Notes: generated from the letters alone by a model not told the origin. DNA of 64,000 bases from Neoroseomonas eburnea (GCF_018129005.1 NZ_JAAEDL010000019.1:51516-115515); one strand, 5' to 3'. Shown: positions 17,914 to 26,764, counted from the stretch's first letter. Program-made: numbers and translations.

Positions 17914-19518
17914 ATGGACACCATCGCCCGACATATCCTCGACCTGTCCCGCCGGCACATGCTGCGCGGCGCCACCGGGCTCGCCGCCCTCGCCGCGCTG
18001 GCGCCGGCCGCCGGCCGCGCCCAGGACCAGCCGGCCTTCCGCGGCTATCCCTTCACCCTCGGCGTGGCGAGCGGAGACCCGGCACCGGATGGCTTCGTCC
18101 TGTGGACGCGCCTGGCGCCGGAGCCGCTGCAGCCCGATGGCGGCATGGCGCACGCCGCCCTGCAGGTCGGCTGGGAAGTGGCGGAGGACGAGCGCTTCAT
18201 GCGCATCGCCGCCAGCGGCACGGCGATTGCCCGGCCGGAGCTCGCCCACGCCGTCCATGTCGAGGTCGCCGGCCTGGCGCCGGGCCGGCCGTTCTTCTAC
18301 CGCTTCCGCGCCGGGACGGAGGTCAGCCGCGTCGGCCGGGCCCGCACCGCGCCGGCCGCCGGCGCCGCCCCTGCCCGGCTGCGCTTCGTCACCGCCGGCT
18401 GCCAGCACTATGAGCACGGCCACTTCACCGCCTGGGCGCATGTCGCTGCGGAGCAGGAACTCGACTTCGTCTTCCACTATGGGGACTACATCTACGAATA
18501 CCGCGGCCGGGCACCGGGCCAGCCGGGCTGGGGGCCGCGCGTGCGACAGCACCTGGGGGAGGAGATCATGTCCCTCCCCGACTACCGGCTGCGGTATGCG
18601 CAGTACCGCGCCGACCCCGACCTCCAGGCGGCGCATGCGGCGCATCCCTTCCTCGTCAGCTACGACGACCACGAGGTGGACAACAACTGGGCCGGCGAGA
18701 TCAGCGAGGAGAACGGCCGCGGCCGCTTCCCCGTCTCCGTGCCGCCGGAGGTCTTCGTGCTGCGCAAGGCCGCCGCCTTCCAGGCCTGGTACGAGCACAT
18801 GCCGGTCCGCCGCGCCGCCATCCCGCGCGGGCCGGACATCACCGCCTATCGGCGGCTCGATTTCGGGACGATGGCGCGGGTGCACGTCCTCGACACCCGC
18901 CAGTTCCGCGACGACCAGCCCTGCGGCGACGGCGCGAAGCCGGCCTGTCCGGAGGTGTTCCGGCCGGAGGCGCAGATGCTGGGCGCCGCCCAGGAAAGCT
19001 GGCTGCTGGAGGGGCTGACGGATAGCCCGGCGCGGTGGAACATCCTCGCGCAACAGGTGCCGATGATGCGGCGCGAATTGCGCGGTGGCGGCATCTCGAT
19101 GGACAAGTGGGACGCCTACCCGGCGGCGCGGCAGCGGCTGCTGGATGGGCTCGCGGAGCGGCGCACGCCGAACCCGGTGGTACTGTCCGGCGACGTGCAT
19201 GTCGCGCTGGCGTCGACGATCCGGCAGCGGCCGGAGGATGCCGGCAGCGCACCCGTGGCGACGGAGTTCACCGCGACCTCCATCACCAGCGAGGGCGACG
19301 GCGCGGAAATGACGCCCGCCGGCGAGGAGATCCTGCGCCGCAACCCGGATATCGCGCTGTTCCACGCACGACGGGGCTACTGCGTCAGCGAGGCCGAGGC
19401 GTCACGCATGACGACGGAGTTCGTGGCACTGCCCTTCGTGACGCGGGCGGAGGCGCCACGGCAGACGGCGGCGAAGCTGGTGATCGAGGCAGGGCGCGCA
19501 GGGGTGCAGCAGGGATAG
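17914..19518 (+). CDS. phoD: Alkaline phosphatase D (PhoD), Tat-exported
   Basis: PhoD-type enzymes are Fe/Ca metallophosphatases or phosphodiesterases exported folded by the Tat system. The N-terminus carries a twin-arginine signal (SRRHMLRGATGLAALAALAP) ending near GRAQ. The PhoD N-terminal beta domain begins at FTLGVASGDPAPDGFVLWTRLAP. Catalytic motifs are HYGDYIYEY, SYDDHEVDNNW and VVLSGDVHVA. The length of 534 residues is usual. No pho box is apparent in the 147 bases upstream. The gene converges on the aspartate dehydrogenase gene across a long inverted repeat. Confidence 0.94.
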   Translation: MDTIARHILDLSRRHMLRGATGLAALAALAPAAGRAQDQPAFRGYPFTLGVASGDPAPDGFVLWTRLAPEPLQPDGGMAHAALQVGWEVAEDERFMRIAASGTAIARPELAHAVHVEVAGLAPGRPFFYRFRAGTEVSRVGRARTAPAAGAAPARLRFVTAGCQHYEHGHFTAWAHVAAEQELDFVFHYGDYIYEYRGRAPGQPGWGPRVRQHLGEEIMSLPDYRLRYAQYRADPDLQAAHAAHPFLVSYDDHEVDNNWAGEISEENGRGRFPVSVPPEVFVLRKAAAFQAWYEHMPVRRAAIPRGPDITAYRRLDFGTMARVHVLDTRQFRDDQPCGDGAKPACPEVFRPEAQMLGAAQESWLLEGLTDSPARWNILAQQVPMMRRELRGGGISMDKWDAYPAARQRLLDGLAERRTPNPVVLSGDVHVALASTIRQRPEDAGSAPVATEFTATSITSEGDGAEMTPAGEEILRRNPDIALFHARRGYCVSEAEASRMTTEFVALPFVTRAEAPRQTAAKLVIEAGRAGVQQG

Positions 19519-19524
19519 AAGACC

Positions 19525-19651
19525 GGGGGAGGAGAACCTCCCCCGAACCCCCTCCCTTCTTTGGCTTTTGGGAACTGACGGCCGAAGTCAGTTCCCAGGT
19601 GCCAAAGAAGGTTGAGGGGGGTTCGGGGGGAGAAGTTCCCTTCTCCCCCCG
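19525..19651. repeat. Long inverted repeat filling the phoD/aspartate dehydrogenase gap
   Basis: The whole convergent gap folds as one imperfect hairpin. The inner arms GGGAACTGAC and GTCAGTTCCC are perfect around a seven-base loop. Below a 4/4 internal loop the arms CTTCTTTGGC and GCCAAAGAAG are again perfect. The outer C-rich and G-rich tracts (centred on CCCCCGAACCCCC and its complement) continue the pairing. It can act as a bidirectional terminator. The size and C/G tracts are also typical of dispersed intergenic repeats, which I cannot confirm from one copy. Confidence 0.7.
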
Positions 19652-19652
19652 C

Positions 19653-20462
19653 CTACGACCCCACCTTCAGCGTGCTGGTCAGCCCCCGAAGGCACGCCAC
19701 GATCGACAGCGGCGTGATCTTCCCGGTCCGCGGGTTTTCTTCCGAGGGCACGTTCTCGATCGTCATGGTCAGCCGGGCGGCGGCGGCCTCGACGCGGATG
19801 GTGTGGGTGTTCCGCGTCACGCCGGGGTCGGCCCAGATCTCGACCATGGTGCGTTCCGGCCCGATGCCGGCCAGCGCCAGCGCGGCGGCGACGTTGACGT
19901 TGGCGGGGAAGCCCTGCGCCGCGTCGAAGGCATTGCCCTTGAAGACGCGCGTCGCAGTGGTGATGGCGCCGACGTCGATGCCGTGCAGCTTCAGGTAGGG
20001 CGCGCCTTCCAGCCCGCGCGGCGGCTTGCGCGTCTCGATGGTGACGCTCTCCACCTCGCCCTCCGCGGCGGCACGGACGGCATCGAGGCCGAGCAGCGCG
20101 CCGGTCGGCACGATGATCCGGGCGCCGGTCTGCTTCGCAAGCCCGACCAGGTGCATCCGCGGCAGCAGCGCGCCGACGCTGGACGGGACGAAGATGCGTC
20201 CGGCCTCGATCGCGGCGGCGGCGATCTCCTCGAAGACGGCGGCGGGGGCGGCCTCGACCACGATGTCGCAGGCCGCGAGCTCGGCATTGGAGACGAGCAT
20301 CGGGGACGCCCTGAAGCCGGCGATCTTGGCCTGCGCCTTCTTCAGGTCGCGCGCGCTGACCGCGGCGAGGCGAAGCCCTTCCACCCCGGCATCCAGCGTG
20401 CGCGCGAGATGCAGCCCGATCGCCCCGAGCCCCGCAATGCCGACCGTCAGTGCCTGCGCCAT
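19653..20462 (-). CDS. nadX: L-aspartate dehydrogenase
   Basis: This 269-residue protein has an N-terminal Rossmann fold (TVGIAGLGAIGLHLARTLD) and the aspartate dehydrogenase C-terminal domain, marked by FPANVNVAAALALAGIGPERTMVEIWADPG and RNTHTIRVEA. The enzyme oxidises L-aspartate to iminoaspartate with NAD(P)+. It can replace NadB in quinolinate/NAD synthesis or serve in nitrogen catabolism. No nadA or nadC lies nearby, so which role applies is open. The ATG at 20462 is chosen at the start of the Rossmann strand. Confidence 0.9.
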   Translation of the reverse strand: MAQALTVGIAGLGAIGLHLARTLDAGVEGLRLAAVSARDLKKAQAKIAGFRASPMLVSNAELAACDIVVEAAPAAVFEEIAAAAIEAGRIFVPSSVGALLPRMHLVGLAKQTGARIIVPTGALLGLDAVRAAAEGEVESVTIETRKPPRGLEGAPYLKLHGIDVGAITTATRVFKGNAFDAAQGFPANVNVAAALALAGIGPERTMVEIWADPGVTRNTHTIRVEAAAARLTMTIENVPSEENPRTGKITPLSIVACLRGLTSTLKVGS

Positions 20463-20512
20463 GCGCCCCTCCGCCTGATGAAGGCGGGCGGTAGCACAGG
20501 GCGGGCGGGAAG

Positions 20513-20830
20513 TCAGGCCGGTGCGGCGTCGAGCCGCCGCCGCGACAAGGCCCCGGAGATGGCGACACCGAGCCACAGCGCGCCGACCACCGCCCTGACG
20601 ATGCGCCGCGCGTCGTCCTGGTCCGGCAGCGCGGCGAGCCCGAAATTCCCGAGGCCCAGGACCAGGCCGATCCAGAAGAACATGGTGAGCTGGCGGCGGT
20701 ACTGCCGGCGGAACTCCTCGGGCGTGCCCTTGTGCTTCGGGCGCACCCAGCCGCCCGCGACCTTGCGCGTCTCGATCGGCATCCAGACGATCAGGATCGC
20801 CGCCCCGATCAACGCGATCAGTTCCAGCAT
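20513..20830 (-). CDS. Small two-helix membrane protein, function unknown
   Basis: The 105-residue product has a first hydrophobic helix at residues 2-17 (LELIALIGAAILIVWM) and a second region near 48-65 (TMFFWIGLVLGLGNFGLAAL). A third hydrophobic stretch lies near 80-95. Basic residues lie between the first two. I recognise no family. It is 50 bases upstream of the aspartate dehydrogenase gene on the same strand and could be co-transcribed with it. The coding bias matches the neighbours, which supports a real gene. Confidence 0.7.
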   Translation of the reverse strand: MLELIALIGAAILIVWMPIETRKVAGGWVRPKHKGTPEEFRRQYRRQLTMFFWIGLVLGLGNFGLAALPDQDDARRIVRAVVGALWLGVAISGALSRRRLDAAPA

Positions 20831-21050
20831 GCCACGCCCTCCCGGCTTCGGCGCGACCCGGCCGCCGCGCGCTGGTCCTTCTTGTATCGGGCAGCGGGCG
20901 GCGATGCGACCGGAGGATCGCCACCGAAGGCCCGGTTCAGGACGGCCCGCCGATCATCCGAGCATGTGCGCAACACGAAGGCGCAGGTGCCGCGGTTACC
21001 GGCGTGGCCCCGCCGCCGCGCACCGATGCGGCGCGGCGCCTCGGCGCTTT
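20831..21050. other. Intergenic stretch before repeat R1
   Basis: This is the first part of a 484-base gap without genes; the rest is occupied by repeats R1 and R2. Within these 220 bases I see no open frame with family similarity and no clear hairpin terminator. A promoter for the small membrane protein gene probably lies at its left end. Confidence 0.35.
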
Positions 21051-21245
21051 ATGCCAGCGGTGCGAGTTCATGACTCGTGCCGAGCCCGCGACGGGCACCC
21101 GGTCACGTTGGCTTGCAACGTGACCGGGGATCCGGAATGCGGCCCGCCGGCAGTCCGGCGAAGCCAAGCAAGCCGGGGGTTTGCGCCCGGCGCCTGAGGG
21201 CACGCAAAGACCGATGCCAGCGCTCGCAAGTAGCGGCCGCTGGTC
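21051..21245 (+). repeat. Interspersed repeat R1, copy 1
   Basis: This element matches 28910-29106 in the opposite orientation. A 27-base block (21122-21148) is identical to the complement of 29007-29033, and two further blocks of about 20 bases (21087-21106 and 21153-21171) are identical. The element begins ATGCCAGCGG and ends CGGCCGCTGGT, giving short inverted ends. A hairpin near its start (CGAGT/ACTCG, 21063-21077) is kept in the other copy with different bases, which points to selection on RNA or DNA structure. It contains no transposase. Confidence 0.85.
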
Positions 21246-21255
21246 TTGGAGGCCG

Positions 21256-21316
21256 TTTGGAAAGTCTGGCACCGATCCGGAAGCGCGCCGCGAGGCGCGT
21301 TTCCAACCGGGCTCTC
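21256..21316 (-). repeat. Structured repeat R2, copy 1, at the aminotransferase stop
   Basis: Read on the minus strand, the element starts within the stop codon of the aminotransferase gene with GAGAGCCCGGTTGG. It forms a hairpin from GGAA-N2-GCGCC and GGCGCG-N-TTCC and ends GGTGCCAGACTTTCCAAACGG. The same beginning and end occur at 35381-35520, separated there by an insertion. Its place directly after a stop suggests it serves as, or was inserted next to, a terminator. Confidence 0.7.
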
Positions 21317-22466
21317 ACAACCGCGACGGCACCTGCGCGATGACCTCCTCGGACGCATTGGCGAAGGCGAGGCGCAGATGCCTCTCCTGCCCCGGCCCGA
21401 AGAAGGGACCCGGCAGGCCGAGCAGGCCGCGCTCCACCACCAGGCGCTCGGCCGTCGCCACCGCCTCCGGTGCATCCTCCGGCAGGCGGAGATAGGCGAA
21501 ATAGGCGCCGAGCGCGTCGAGCCGCCAGCCGGGCAGTTGCGCGGCGGCGCGGCGGAAGGCCTCGCCGCGCGCGGCCATCAGGTCGCGATTGGCCAGTCGC
21601 CAGTCGCGCAGCGCCTCCACTCCCCAGGCAAGCGCGGTCTGCGCCGCCCGCGGGGCGCAGATCTGCATGGTATCGAGCGCCTTCATCAGCTCGCTGCGAA
21701 AATCCGCACCCGACGCGATGGCCGCGACGCGGTGGCCCGGCACGCAATAGGCCTTGGAGAAGGAATAGAGGTGGATGAAGCCTTCCCCCCAGTCGCGGTC
21801 GGCGAACAGCCCATGCGGCGGTGACTGCGACGGGGCCAGGAAGTCGCGATAGGTCTCGTCGATCACCAGCCAGGCATCGTGCTTGCGGGCAAGCGCGGCG
21901 AAGCGGGCGATGACCCCGGGCGGATAGACCGCGCCGGTGGGGTTGTTGGGGGTGACCAGCACAATGGCGCGCACGCCGGCCATCAGCGCCTCGGCGCGGT
22001 CGGGGTCGGGGATGAAGCCGTCCTCGGCACGGCATTCCAGCGGCACGCAGGGAATGCCGAGCGCCGTCAGCGCCATGCGATGGTTGAAGTACCAGGGGGC
22101 GGGCAGCATCACCGCCTCGCCGGCCCCGGCGAGCACCGCCATCGCCATGGTGAAGGCGAGGTTCCCACCGGAGGTGATCGCCACCGCCTCGGTCGGCACG
22201 CGCGCGCCATAGAAGGCCGAGATGTCGGCGGCGAGTGCCTCGCGCAGCGCCGGTTCGCCGTCGATCGGGCCATAGGTCGCGGCGGCGCGGCCGCCGGCGG
22301 CCCCGGCGAGCTTCGCCAGCAGATCCGGGTGCGGCGGGTAGCCGGGGACCGCCTGGGTCAGGTCGAGGATCGGCCCGGCAGCGCCATCATAGCGCGCCGC
22401 CCAGGCGCGGACGGCGGGAATGGGCGGGTTCTGGGTCTCGCGGATGCGCGGGGAGAGCAAAGGCAT
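21315..22466 (-). CDS. Class I/II PLP-dependent aminotransferase
   Basis: This 383-residue fold-type I aminotransferase has the PLP Lys at K238 in HLYSFSKAYCVPGHR, the cofactor Asp at D203 in VIDETY, and the VTPNNPTGA loop near 171-179. The phosphate-binding region is SGGNLAFTMA. The substrate cannot be read from the sequence: the family includes aspartate, aromatic and branched-chain enzymes. The neighbours (an aspartate dehydrogenase gene further left, an NTF2-like gene divergent) do not settle it. The ATG at 22466 matches the conserved N-terminus. Confidence 0.9.
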   Translation of the reverse strand: MPLLSPRIRETQNPPIPAVRAWAARYDGAAGPILDLTQAVPGYPPHPDLLAKLAGAAGGRAAATYGPIDGEPALREALAADISAFYGARVPTEAVAITSGGNLAFTMAMAVLAGAGEAVMLPAPWYFNHRMALTALGIPCVPLECRAEDGFIPDPDRAEALMAGVRAIVLVTPNNPTGAVYPPGVIARFAALARKHDAWLVIDETYRDFLAPSQSPPHGLFADRDWGEGFIHLYSFSKAYCVPGHRVAAIASGADFRSELMKALDTMQICAPRAAQTALAWGVEALRDWRLANRDLMAARGEAFRRAAAQLPGWRLDALGAYFAYLRLPEDAPEAVATAERLVVERGLLGLPGPFFGPGQERHLRLAFANASEEVIAQVPSRL

Positions 22467-22686
22467 GGGGCGCGGACCCTTCCAGCATGGCCGCCCGAAG
22501 TCCAGCCCTGCTTGACGGGTTCACGCCATCGGCTCGAAGCTCGGCGCCGAGATGACCATGATCGCGCATCGCCGGGACCGACGTCGCCCTTGCCATGGAG
22601 GCTTCGGCGCGCAGGTCGCGGTGCGGTCGCGAGGGTGATGGGAATGATCCTCATCTAGATCCGGCAACCGTCTCGATCAGCCGATG

Positions 22687-22716
22687 AAGCCTCCGCGACG
22701 GAAGTTGCGGAGGCTT
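22687..22716 (+). terminator. Perfect hairpin upstream of the NTF2-like gene
   Basis: Ten-base arms AAGCCTCCGC and GCGGAGGCTT flank a ten-base loop. The hairpin ends 26 bases before the next start codon. Only TTT follows, so it could be a weak terminator of something upstream, an attenuator in the leader, or a protein-binding dyad. The remaining bases of this 276-base gap show no gene. Confidence 0.5.
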
Positions 22717-22742
22717 TCCGCATTCAGGAGCCACCGAAAGCC

Positions 22743-23102
22743 ATGACCGACGCCGAAGCGGAACTGCCCGTGCGGATGCAGCTCGATGCCTACAACGCGA
22801 AGGATATCGAGGCCTTCATGCGGTGGTGGGCGGATGACTGCGAATACTACGCGTTCCCCGACACGCTTCTCGCCCGCGGCGCGGCGGAGGTGCGGCGCCG
22901 CCACGTCGCGCGCTTTGAGGAACCCCACCTGTTCGGAGAGCTCCTGGCCCGCTTCTCGGTCGGCAACCTCGTCGTCGACCGGGAGCGCGTGACACGATCC
23001 TTTCCCGACGGGCCCGGCGAGGTCGAGGTGATCGCCATCTACCAGGTCGAGGGCGGCAGGATCCTGAAGGCCTGGTTCAAGAGCGGCCCCCGCCTGACCT
23101 GA
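22743..23102 (+). CDS. NTF2-like / SnoaL-like domain protein
   Basis: The 119-residue protein has the cone-shaped NTF2-like pattern: an N-terminal helix (VRMQLDAYNAKDIEAFMRWWADDCEYYAFPD), then a helix leading into beta strands, with the late strand EVIAIYQVEGGRILKAWF. Such proteins are isomerases, dehydratases, polyketide cyclases or non-enzymatic binding modules, so function cannot be assigned. It is a single gene, convergent with bdhA, and is preceded by a Shine-Dalgarno-like GGAG. Confidence 0.75.
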   Translation: MTDAEAELPVRMQLDAYNAKDIEAFMRWWADDCEYYAFPDTLLARGAAEVRRRHVARFEEPHLFGELLARFSVGNLVVDRERVTRSFPDGPGEVEVIAIYQVEGGRILKAWFKSGPRLT

Positions 23103-23163
23103 CAGGGCCGCAGCCACTCCGGAACGGCATGCCGGGAGAGGCGATGCCCTCCCGGCACGACGA

Positions 23164-23943
23164 TCACTCCATGAACCAGCCGTGGCTGACCACCAGCGAC
23201 TGCCCGGTCAGCGCCTTCGATCCGAAGGAGGCGAAGAACAGCGTCGCCTCGGCGACATCCTCCACCGTGGTGAACTCGCCATCCACGGTCTCGCCGAGCA
23301 TCACCTTCTTCACCACCTCCTCCTCGGAGATGCCGAGCTCCTTGGCCTGCTCGGGGATCTGCTTGTCGACCAGCGGCGTGCGGACGAAGCCGGGGCAGAC
23401 GACATTGGCGACGACGTTGTGCGCGGCGCCTTCCTTGGCCACCACCTTGCACAGGCCGAGCAGCCCGTGCTTCGCCGTGACGTAGGGCGCCTTGAGCTTG
23501 GAGGCTTCCTTCGAATGCACCGAGCCGGTGTAGACGATCGACCCGCCGCGGCCCTGCCTGTACATCTCGCGCAGGCAGGCGCGGGTGGTCAGGAAGGCGC
23601 CGTCGAGATGGATCGCCATCATCAGCTTCCACTTCGCGAAGTCGAACTGGTCGACCGGTGCCACGATCTGGATGCCGGCATTGCTGACCAGGATGTCCAC
23701 GCCGCCGAAGGTCTTCACCGTCTCCGCCACGCCGGCATCGACCGCGGCCTCGTTCGTCACGTCCATTGCGACGGCGAGCGCGACGCCGTCGCCGCCAAGC
23801 TCCTGCGCCGTCGCACCGGCGGCATCGAGGTTGAGATCGGCGATCACCACCTTCGCCCCTTCCCGCACGAAGGTCTTGGCGATTTCCTTGCCGATGCCGC
23901 TCGCCGATCCGGTGACGATCGCGACCTTGTCCTTGAGACGCAT
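23164..23943 (-). CDS. bdhA: 3-hydroxybutyrate dehydrogenase
   Basis: This 259-residue SDR has TGSASGIG for NAD binding, NAGIQ, the catalytic Ser in YTGSVHS, and YVTAK as the Tyr/Lys pair. The C-terminal block [27 protein letters not shown] is typical of (R)-3-hydroxybutyrate dehydrogenases. The enzyme interconverts 3-hydroxybutyrate and acetoacetate with NAD(H). It lies 26 bases after an acetoacetate decarboxylase gene, which supports the ketone-body assignment. The ATG at 23943 follows a G-rich run. Confidence 0.92.
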   Translation of the reverse strand: MRLKDKVAIVTGSASGIGKEIAKTFVREGAKVVIADLNLDAAGATAQELGGDGVALAVAMDVTNEAAVDAGVAETVKTFGGVDILVSNAGIQIVAPVDQFDFAKWKLMMAIHLDGAFLTTRACLREMYRQGRGGSIVYTGSVHSKEASKLKAPYVTAKHGLLGLCKVVAKEGAAHNVVANVVCPGFVRTPLVDKQIPEQAKELGISEEEVVKKVMLGETVDGEFTTVEDVAEATLFFASFGSKALTGQSLVVSHGWFME

Positions 23944-23969
23944 GCCCTGTGCTCCGTTCGGGGGGGGTG

Positions 23970-24707
23970 TCAGGCGAGGTAGTCGTGCACGACGCTGCCG
24001 AGGCCGAGCGTGAGGTCCGCGACCAGGTGCGTCGCCGACATCACTTCCAGCACCGGCAGCTCCGCCACCGGCGCCAGGGCGTGCGGCATCAGCGACAGCG
24101 CCGCCGGCCCTGTCCAGGCACCCTTCAGCGTCACGTCCTGGAGGTGGTATTCGACCAGCTCGCAGATCCGCGCCGTGCCATCCACATGCGGGATGATCTT
24201 GAGCAGGAAGTTCGGCGTGGCGAGGGAGGCGAGCACCGCCGCGTGGTCGGCCTCCCGGTGCTTGTAGCCCATGGTGGCGGTGGCGACGCGCACCGGCCCG
24301 TAGTCGAGCGTGCCGACCAGCGTGTCGATCTCGGCCTTCAGCGTCGGGCTCGCGAGCTTCTTCGGGAAGCCCCAGAGCTCCCGCCCGCCGGCGATCGGCG
24401 GATGGTCGTTGAGGAACATGCAGTGGGTGTAGCCGCCCTTGCGGCCCTGGAAGCTCACCGGGATGACCTGGCCGGTCTCGGTGTAGTCGCCGAAGCCGGT
24501 CGAATCCGGCATGCGGATGAATTCGTACTTCACCAGCGGCTCCGTCACCTCGAGCGGCGCGGGCACCACGGCGCGCAGCTTCTCCATCTCGGTGCGGTAG
24601 GTGATGATGAGGAACTCGCGGTTCACGAAGCGGTACGGACCGCAGGGATAGGCCGGGCTCGTGACGGGCATCGCGAAGGCGGTCCTGCGGATCTCGTCCT
24701 CGGTCAT
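23970..24707 (-). CDS. adc: Acetoacetate decarboxylase
   Basis: Adc removes CO2 from acetoacetate through a Schiff base on lysine. The 245-residue protein carries [12 protein letters not shown] with K116/K117, matching Lys115/Lys116 of Clostridium acetobutylicum, and an acidic residue at E77 in GDYTETGQ, matching Glu76. Flanking motifs [14 protein letters not shown] and [14 protein letters not shown] are typical. It forms a run with bdhA and a patatin gene on the minus strand, with gaps of 26 and 27 bases. This trio recurs in alphaproteobacteria that store PHB. Confidence 0.94.
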   Translation of the reverse strand: MTEDEIRRTAFAMPVTSPAYPCGPYRFVNREFLIITYRTEMEKLRAVVPAPLEVTEPLVKYEFIRMPDSTGFGDYTETGQVIPVSFQGRKGGYTHCMFLNDHPPIAGGRELWGFPKKLASPTLKAEIDTLVGTLDYGPVRVATATMGYKHREADHAAVLASLATPNFLLKIIPHVDGTARICELVEYHLQDVTLKGAWTGPAALSLMPHALAPVAELPVLEVMSATHLVADLTLGLGSVVHDYLA

Positions 24708-24734
24708 CGGCGGCTCCTGCGGCGGCTCGAAGGT

Positions 24735-25943
24735 TCAGGCGCTTCGGCTGCGCGCCACGTCGAAGGTCTCGACGCAGCGCGCCGTGGAGGGTCGTTGCAG
24801 CGCCGCGGGATCGCGCAGCGTGCGCACCGCGTCCTGATGGCCGGCCTGCCAATGCTCGCGCATGGAGCGGCGGGAGAATTCATAGTCCTTGGAATCGCAC
24901 TCGTAGTGGCGCGAGCGGTAGATCAGGTGGACGATGCGGTACACCTTCTCGGTCGCCGCGGCGGAGAGCATCCGCCCTTCCTCCGTCTCCAGCAGCTCCG
25001 CCGGCACCTTGCCCAGCAGCGTGCGCAGCGCCGCGCGCAGGCGCTGGAGATGCTCGAACTGGTCGGTGTTCATGCGGGTGCGGCTGGAATACTGGATCTC
25101 CTTCTGCCGCATCGCGACTTCCGGGAGGTCCCTCGGCACCTCGCCCCGCGCGCTCCAGAGATCGACCTGGAAGGTGAGCGTGTCGCGCGCCGGCAGGGCC
25201 TGCGTCACCCAGTGCAGCGGCGTGTTGGAGACCAGGCCGCCATCCCAGTAGTGCTCGCCGTCGATCTCCACTGCCGGGAAGCCGGGCGGCAGGGCGCCGC
25301 TCGCCATGACGTGCTCGGGCCGGATCACGTCGCTGGTGCTGTCGAAATAGACGAAATTGCCGCTGCGCACGTTGACGGTGCCGAGGCTGAGCCGCGTCGG
25401 CCCGGCATTGATGCGCGCGAAATCGATATGCGCCTCGAGCGTCGCCTTCAGCGCGGAAGTGTCATAGTAGCTCGTGGCCTCGGTGGAGCCGGGCGGCTGC
25501 AGGTAGGGCGGCGGCATGCGGGGGGAGAAGAAGCCCGGCGCGCCCTGCAACAGCGCCGCGGTGGCATGCGCGGCGTTCACCCAGCGCCGCCAGTCCGTGC
25601 CATGGGCGGGAAAATCCGGCGTCTTCTCCCAGATCCCGCCGGCCGCACCGCCGAAGGGCGCGGTCACGCGGTGCCAGAAGCTGCTCAGCGCCTCGACCCG
25701 CTGCTCGGGCGGGTTGCCGGCGATGATCGCGGCATTGATGGCGCCGATCGAGATGCCGGCCAGCCAGTCCGGCTCGATCCCGGCCTCGTGCAGCGCCTGG
25801 AAGACGCCCGCCTGGTAGGCGCCGAGCGCACCGCCGCCCTGCAGCACCAGGGCCACGGATTCGTATGGCGGCCGACCGATGCCGCGGTGGGTCTTCCTGA
25901 GCATGGTGCCTTGCAGCATAGCCAGCCATCGGCCATGCGGCAT
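24735..25943 (-). CDS. Patatin-like phospholipase / hydrolase (DUF3734 type)
   Basis: This 402-residue patatin has the oxyanion loop [13 protein letters not shown], the nucleophile in GISIGA (S65) and the second member of the Ser-Asp dyad in YWDGGLVSN. The long C-terminal extension with [32 protein letters not shown] matches the DUF3734 subclass. Members lie next to 3-hydroxybutyrate dehydrogenase and acetoacetate decarboxylase genes, so a role in PHB or membrane-lipid turnover is inferred. The start may instead be the Met at residue 9 or 14; the upstream residues are not conserved in my view. Confidence 0.9.
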   Translation of the reverse strand: MPHGRWLAMLQGTMLRKTHRGIGRPPYESVALVLQGGGALGAYQAGVFQALHEAGIEPDWLAGISIGAINAAIIAGNPPEQRVEALSSFWHRVTAPFGGAAGGIWEKTPDFPAHGTDWRRWVNAAHATAALLQGAPGFFSPRMPPPYLQPPGSTEATSYYDTSALKATLEAHIDFARINAGPTRLSLGTVNVRSGNFVYFDSTSDVIRPEHVMASGALPPGFPAVEIDGEHYWDGGLVSNTPLHWVTQALPARDTLTFQVDLWSARGEVPRDLPEVAMRQKEIQYSSRTRMNTDQFEHLQRLRAALRTLLGKVPAELLETEEGRMLSAAATEKVYRIVHLIYRSRHYECDSKDYEFSRRSMREHWQAGHQDAVRTLRDPAALQRPSTARCVETFDVARSRSA

Positions 25944-25964
25944 GACAATTCGCCTGCTGCCGCC

Positions 25965-26714
25965 CTATGGCGCCTCTCCGGCCGGGCGGCCCGTCGCGTG
26001 GCGCCAGTGGTGCCAGAGGAGCCGCGCCGCGAGCGAACGCCAGGGCGACCAGGCCAGCGCCATCCCGGCCAGGACTTTCGGCTTCGGGCGTTCCGGCAGG
26101 GATTTGAGGTGCGTCAGGCCGGCCGCGAGGGCGACATCCCCCGCCGGGAAGACATCCGGCCGTTCGAAGCCGAAGAGCAGATGGACCTGCGCCGTCCAGG
26201 GCCCGAGGCCGGGAATGGCGGCGATCGCCGCCACCGCCTCCTCGTCCGGCGCCTCGCGCAGCGCGGCCAGGTCGAGACTGCCTTCGGCCACCGCCCTTGC
26301 CAGCGCCCGCACATGCAGCACCTTGGGGCGGGAAAGGCCGGCGCCGCGCAGCGCCTCATCCGTCAGGGCCAGCAGGCCGGCCGGTTCCAGCACGCCGGGC
26401 AGGGCGGCAAGCCGGCCCCAGATGGCCGCGGCCGCCTGGTTGCTGATCATCTGGCCGCAGATCGTGCGCAGCAGGCCGGCGAAGCCGGGGTCCCTGCGAC
26501 GCCAGGGCAGCGGGCCGGCGGCCGGCAGGATGCGGGCGAAATCGGGATCGGCGCGGCCGAGGGCCGCGATCCCCTCCTCCGCCCAGGCGGGCGGTCTGGG
26601 GGAGGCGGCGGGGGCCGTGGGCAAGGGGGAGTCGACCCCCGCCGCCTCTCTGGAGCGGCGCCCGGGGGGGAAGTGACGGGCGGCGTTCCCTGCGCCCTGA
26701 GGTGGTGTGGCCAT
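25965..26714 (-). CDS. DNA-3-methyladenine glycosylase II (AlkA-like, HhH-GPD)
   Basis: This 249-residue base-excision glycosylase has the helix-hairpin-helix in AAIPGLGPWTAQVHLLFGFERPDVFPAGD, with the catalytic Asp at the end of that block. CGQMISNQAAAAIWGRL earlier is the family QQ/QxS segment. It should remove alkylated purines from DNA. The ATG at 26714 is taken because the upstream extension (to 26798) runs over the promoter of the divergent two-component operon. It ends 21 bases before the patatin gene and may be co-transcribed with it. Confidence 0.9.
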   Translation of the reverse strand: MATPPQGAGNAARHFPPGRRSREAAGVDSPLPTAPAASPRPPAWAEEGIAALGRADPDFARILPAAGPLPWRRRDPGFAGLLRTICGQMISNQAAAAIWGRLAALPGVLEPAGLLALTDEALRGAGLSRPKVLHVRALARAVAEGSLDLAALREAPDEEAVAAIAAIPGLGPWTAQVHLLFGFERPDVFPAGDVALAAGLTHLKSLPERPKPKVLAGMALAWSPWRSLAARLLWHHWRHATGRPAGEAP

Positions 26715-26747
26715 CGCGCCCCACGAAGCCCCGCCCCGCGCCGGATT

Positions 26748-26764
26748 GCAACGCCGGGCAACGC
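26748..26764 (+). promoter_or_regulatory. Direct repeat upstream of the response regulator
   Basis: Two copies of GCAACGC start at 26748 and 26758, ten bases apart. Tandem half-sites spaced by one helical turn are what OmpR/PhoB-type regulators bind. The site lies about 75 bases ahead of the regulator gene and also ahead of the divergent alkA, so autoregulation is possible. Confidence 0.35.

Noticed and set aside
21068..21475. Small frames inside repeat R1 with similar peptides in both copies
   Set aside because: The peptide similarity follows from the repeat DNA. Frames differ in start and stop between the copies, so they are not genes.
22358..22654. Short minus-strand frames upstream of the aminotransferase gene
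   Set aside because: They overlap the aminotransferase start and the gap, without ribosome binding sites or family similarity.
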